From positions 1-6,853 of the forward strand of contig RFNE01000225.1 of NCBI GenBank assembly GCA_009927375.1: 6,853 bases of DNA, written 5' to 3'. The position numbers and the translations under genes are program-made. Source of the DNA: Actinomycetota bacterium. GTDB lineage: Bacteria; Actinomycetota; Acidimicrobiia; Acidimicrobiales; Ilumatobacteraceae. The notes below the pieces were generated by a model. It saw only the letters and a list, made by a program, of their open reading frames with translations. It was not told where the DNA came from and made no database searches. Position 1 is the first letter of the stretch. Each line of letters begins with the position of its first letter. Positions 6,414-6,853 of the stretch are shown here, piece by piece.

Positions 6414-6853
6414 GAAGTCAAGACCCGATAACTCGGGTATCCAACCAGACGCCCGTGAGAGTGCTTCGCGCCACGTGTCGCGGTCCAGCTGGCCAGTTGG
6501 GGCCACCGTCTGACGGGGGGACCAGGTACGAACCGCCTCACCCAAGGACTTCCATGTGCCCACACCCACTCCGGCAAGGAAGCCCGCGCCGAGTGTGGTG
6601 GCCTCCGTGACGGGAGACACCTCGACGGGTAGCCCGCTTGCGTTCGCGAGCGCCTGTACGAACGTCGCGTTGCGGCTCATCCCACCGTCGATGCGCAGTG
6701 ACGTGATCGAACATCCGGTATCGGTCCGTGCGCGTCCACGAGGTCGGCGCCGCGATGGGCGATGCCCTCGAGTACTGCGCGAACGATGTGTGCTCGAGTG
6801 GTACCACGCGTGATGCCGAGCAATGTCCCGCGAGCGCCGTAGTCCCACTGCGG
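6411..6853 (-). CDS. FGGY-family carbohydrate kinase, glycerol kinase-like, C-terminal part, with one frameshift
   Basis: Only the C-terminal domain is present; the gene enters from the right edge and ends at TAG (6413-6411). The first frame (6853 to about 6731) reads QWDYGARGTLLGITRG followed by TTRAHIVRAVLEGIAHRGADLVDA, typical of the glycerol kinase C-terminal domain (compare ARG..GLTRG...HI.RA.LE.IA). A one-base shift then leads to ITSLRIDGGMSRNATFVQAL, PVEVSPVTEATTLGAGFLAG and VGTWKSLGEAV. The DGGM segment and TEATTLGAGFLAGV are the FGGY signature regions around the nucleotide-binding site. Glycerol kinase makes glycerol 3-phosphate using ATP; other FGGY kinases phosphorylate pentoses, so the substrate is not certain from this half. 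Family confidence is high, glycerol specificity moderate. Confidence 0.85.
   Translation of the reverse strand, partial: AVGLRRSRDIARHHAWYHSSTHRSRSTRGHRPSRRRPRGRARTDTGCSITSLRIDGGMSRNATFVQALANASGLPVEVSPVTEATTLGAGFLAGVGVGTWKSLGEAVRTWSPRQTVAPTGQLDRDTWREALSRASGWIPELSGLDF
6423..6438 (-). terminator. Hairpin at the 3' end of the kinase gene
   Basis: ACCCGA-GTTA-TCGGGT on the reverse strand is a perfect 6-bp stem with a 4-base loop, lying within the last codons of the kinase. The following bases (TCTTGACTTCTAGATTATT) are T-rich but interrupted. It might act as a weak terminator or attenuator between the kinase and ferritin-like genes, or be chance. Confidence 0.28.
6726..6736 (-). other. Frameshift in the kinase gene (probable missing base)
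   Basis: The upstream frame reads GADLVDA and then leaves the family pattern and hits a stop; the downstream frame takes up at ARTDTGCSITSLRIDGGM. Adding one G next to 6731 restores LVDAARTDTGCSITSLRIDG. The exact missing position can be anywhere in these bases. It is the third such one-base loss in this window. Confidence 0.78.

Noticed and set aside
6416..6421. TTGACT as a -35 box for the ferritin-like genes
   Set aside because: It matches a -35 hexamer, but the only -10-like sequence is two bases away and nothing suitable lies 16-18 bases downstream; it is also part of the kinase coding end.

Overview
This is a GC-rich window with several GTG starts, tightly packed genes and an F420-type oxidoreductase. 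Together with a class A penicillin-binding protein that ends in a threonine-rich tail and a Tat-exported ferritin-like lipoprotein, this points to an actinobacterium. The style resembles Acidimicrobiia, but that placement is inferred from gene content and cannot be proven from the sequence alone. No mobile element, CRISPR array, tRNA or phage gene is visible.

The window has two converging blocks. At the left edge, a partial LLM-class F420-dependent oxidoreductase runs leftward off the window. Only 26 bases separate it from a rightward three-gene block (506-4095): a class A penicillin-binding protein, a coiled-coil/zinc-ribbon protein of the COG1579 type, and a small membrane protein resembling YdjM/DUF457 metal-dependent hydrolases. 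The second gene overlaps the first by one base, and the third starts two bases after the second, so they are probably co-transcribed.

The leftward block (6853-4117) holds, in transcription order, the C-terminal part of an FGGY-family sugar kinase (glycerol kinase-like), a soluble ferritin-like protein, a Tat-exported ferritin-like lipoprotein (4-base ATGA overlap), the RNase P RNA gene rnpB, and a small membrane protein of unknown function. The two blocks converge at about 4100, with 21 bases between stop codons. The clearest non-coding gene is rnpB at about 4622-4998. It is identified by its universally conserved segments and by a P1 helix that closes the two ends.

The penicillin-binding protein reads through three frames and the kinase through two. 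Each break is repaired by adding one base, and the protein on both sides of each break remains family-typical. Three single-base losses in under 7 kb, two of them in G or C runs, look more like sequencing or assembly indels than real gene decay. I see no convincing new biological system here. The points most worth a second look are the ferritin-like pair just upstream of rnpB, an altered transglycosylase motif in the penicillin-binding protein, and a hairpin covering the ribosome-binding site of the gene after rnpB.
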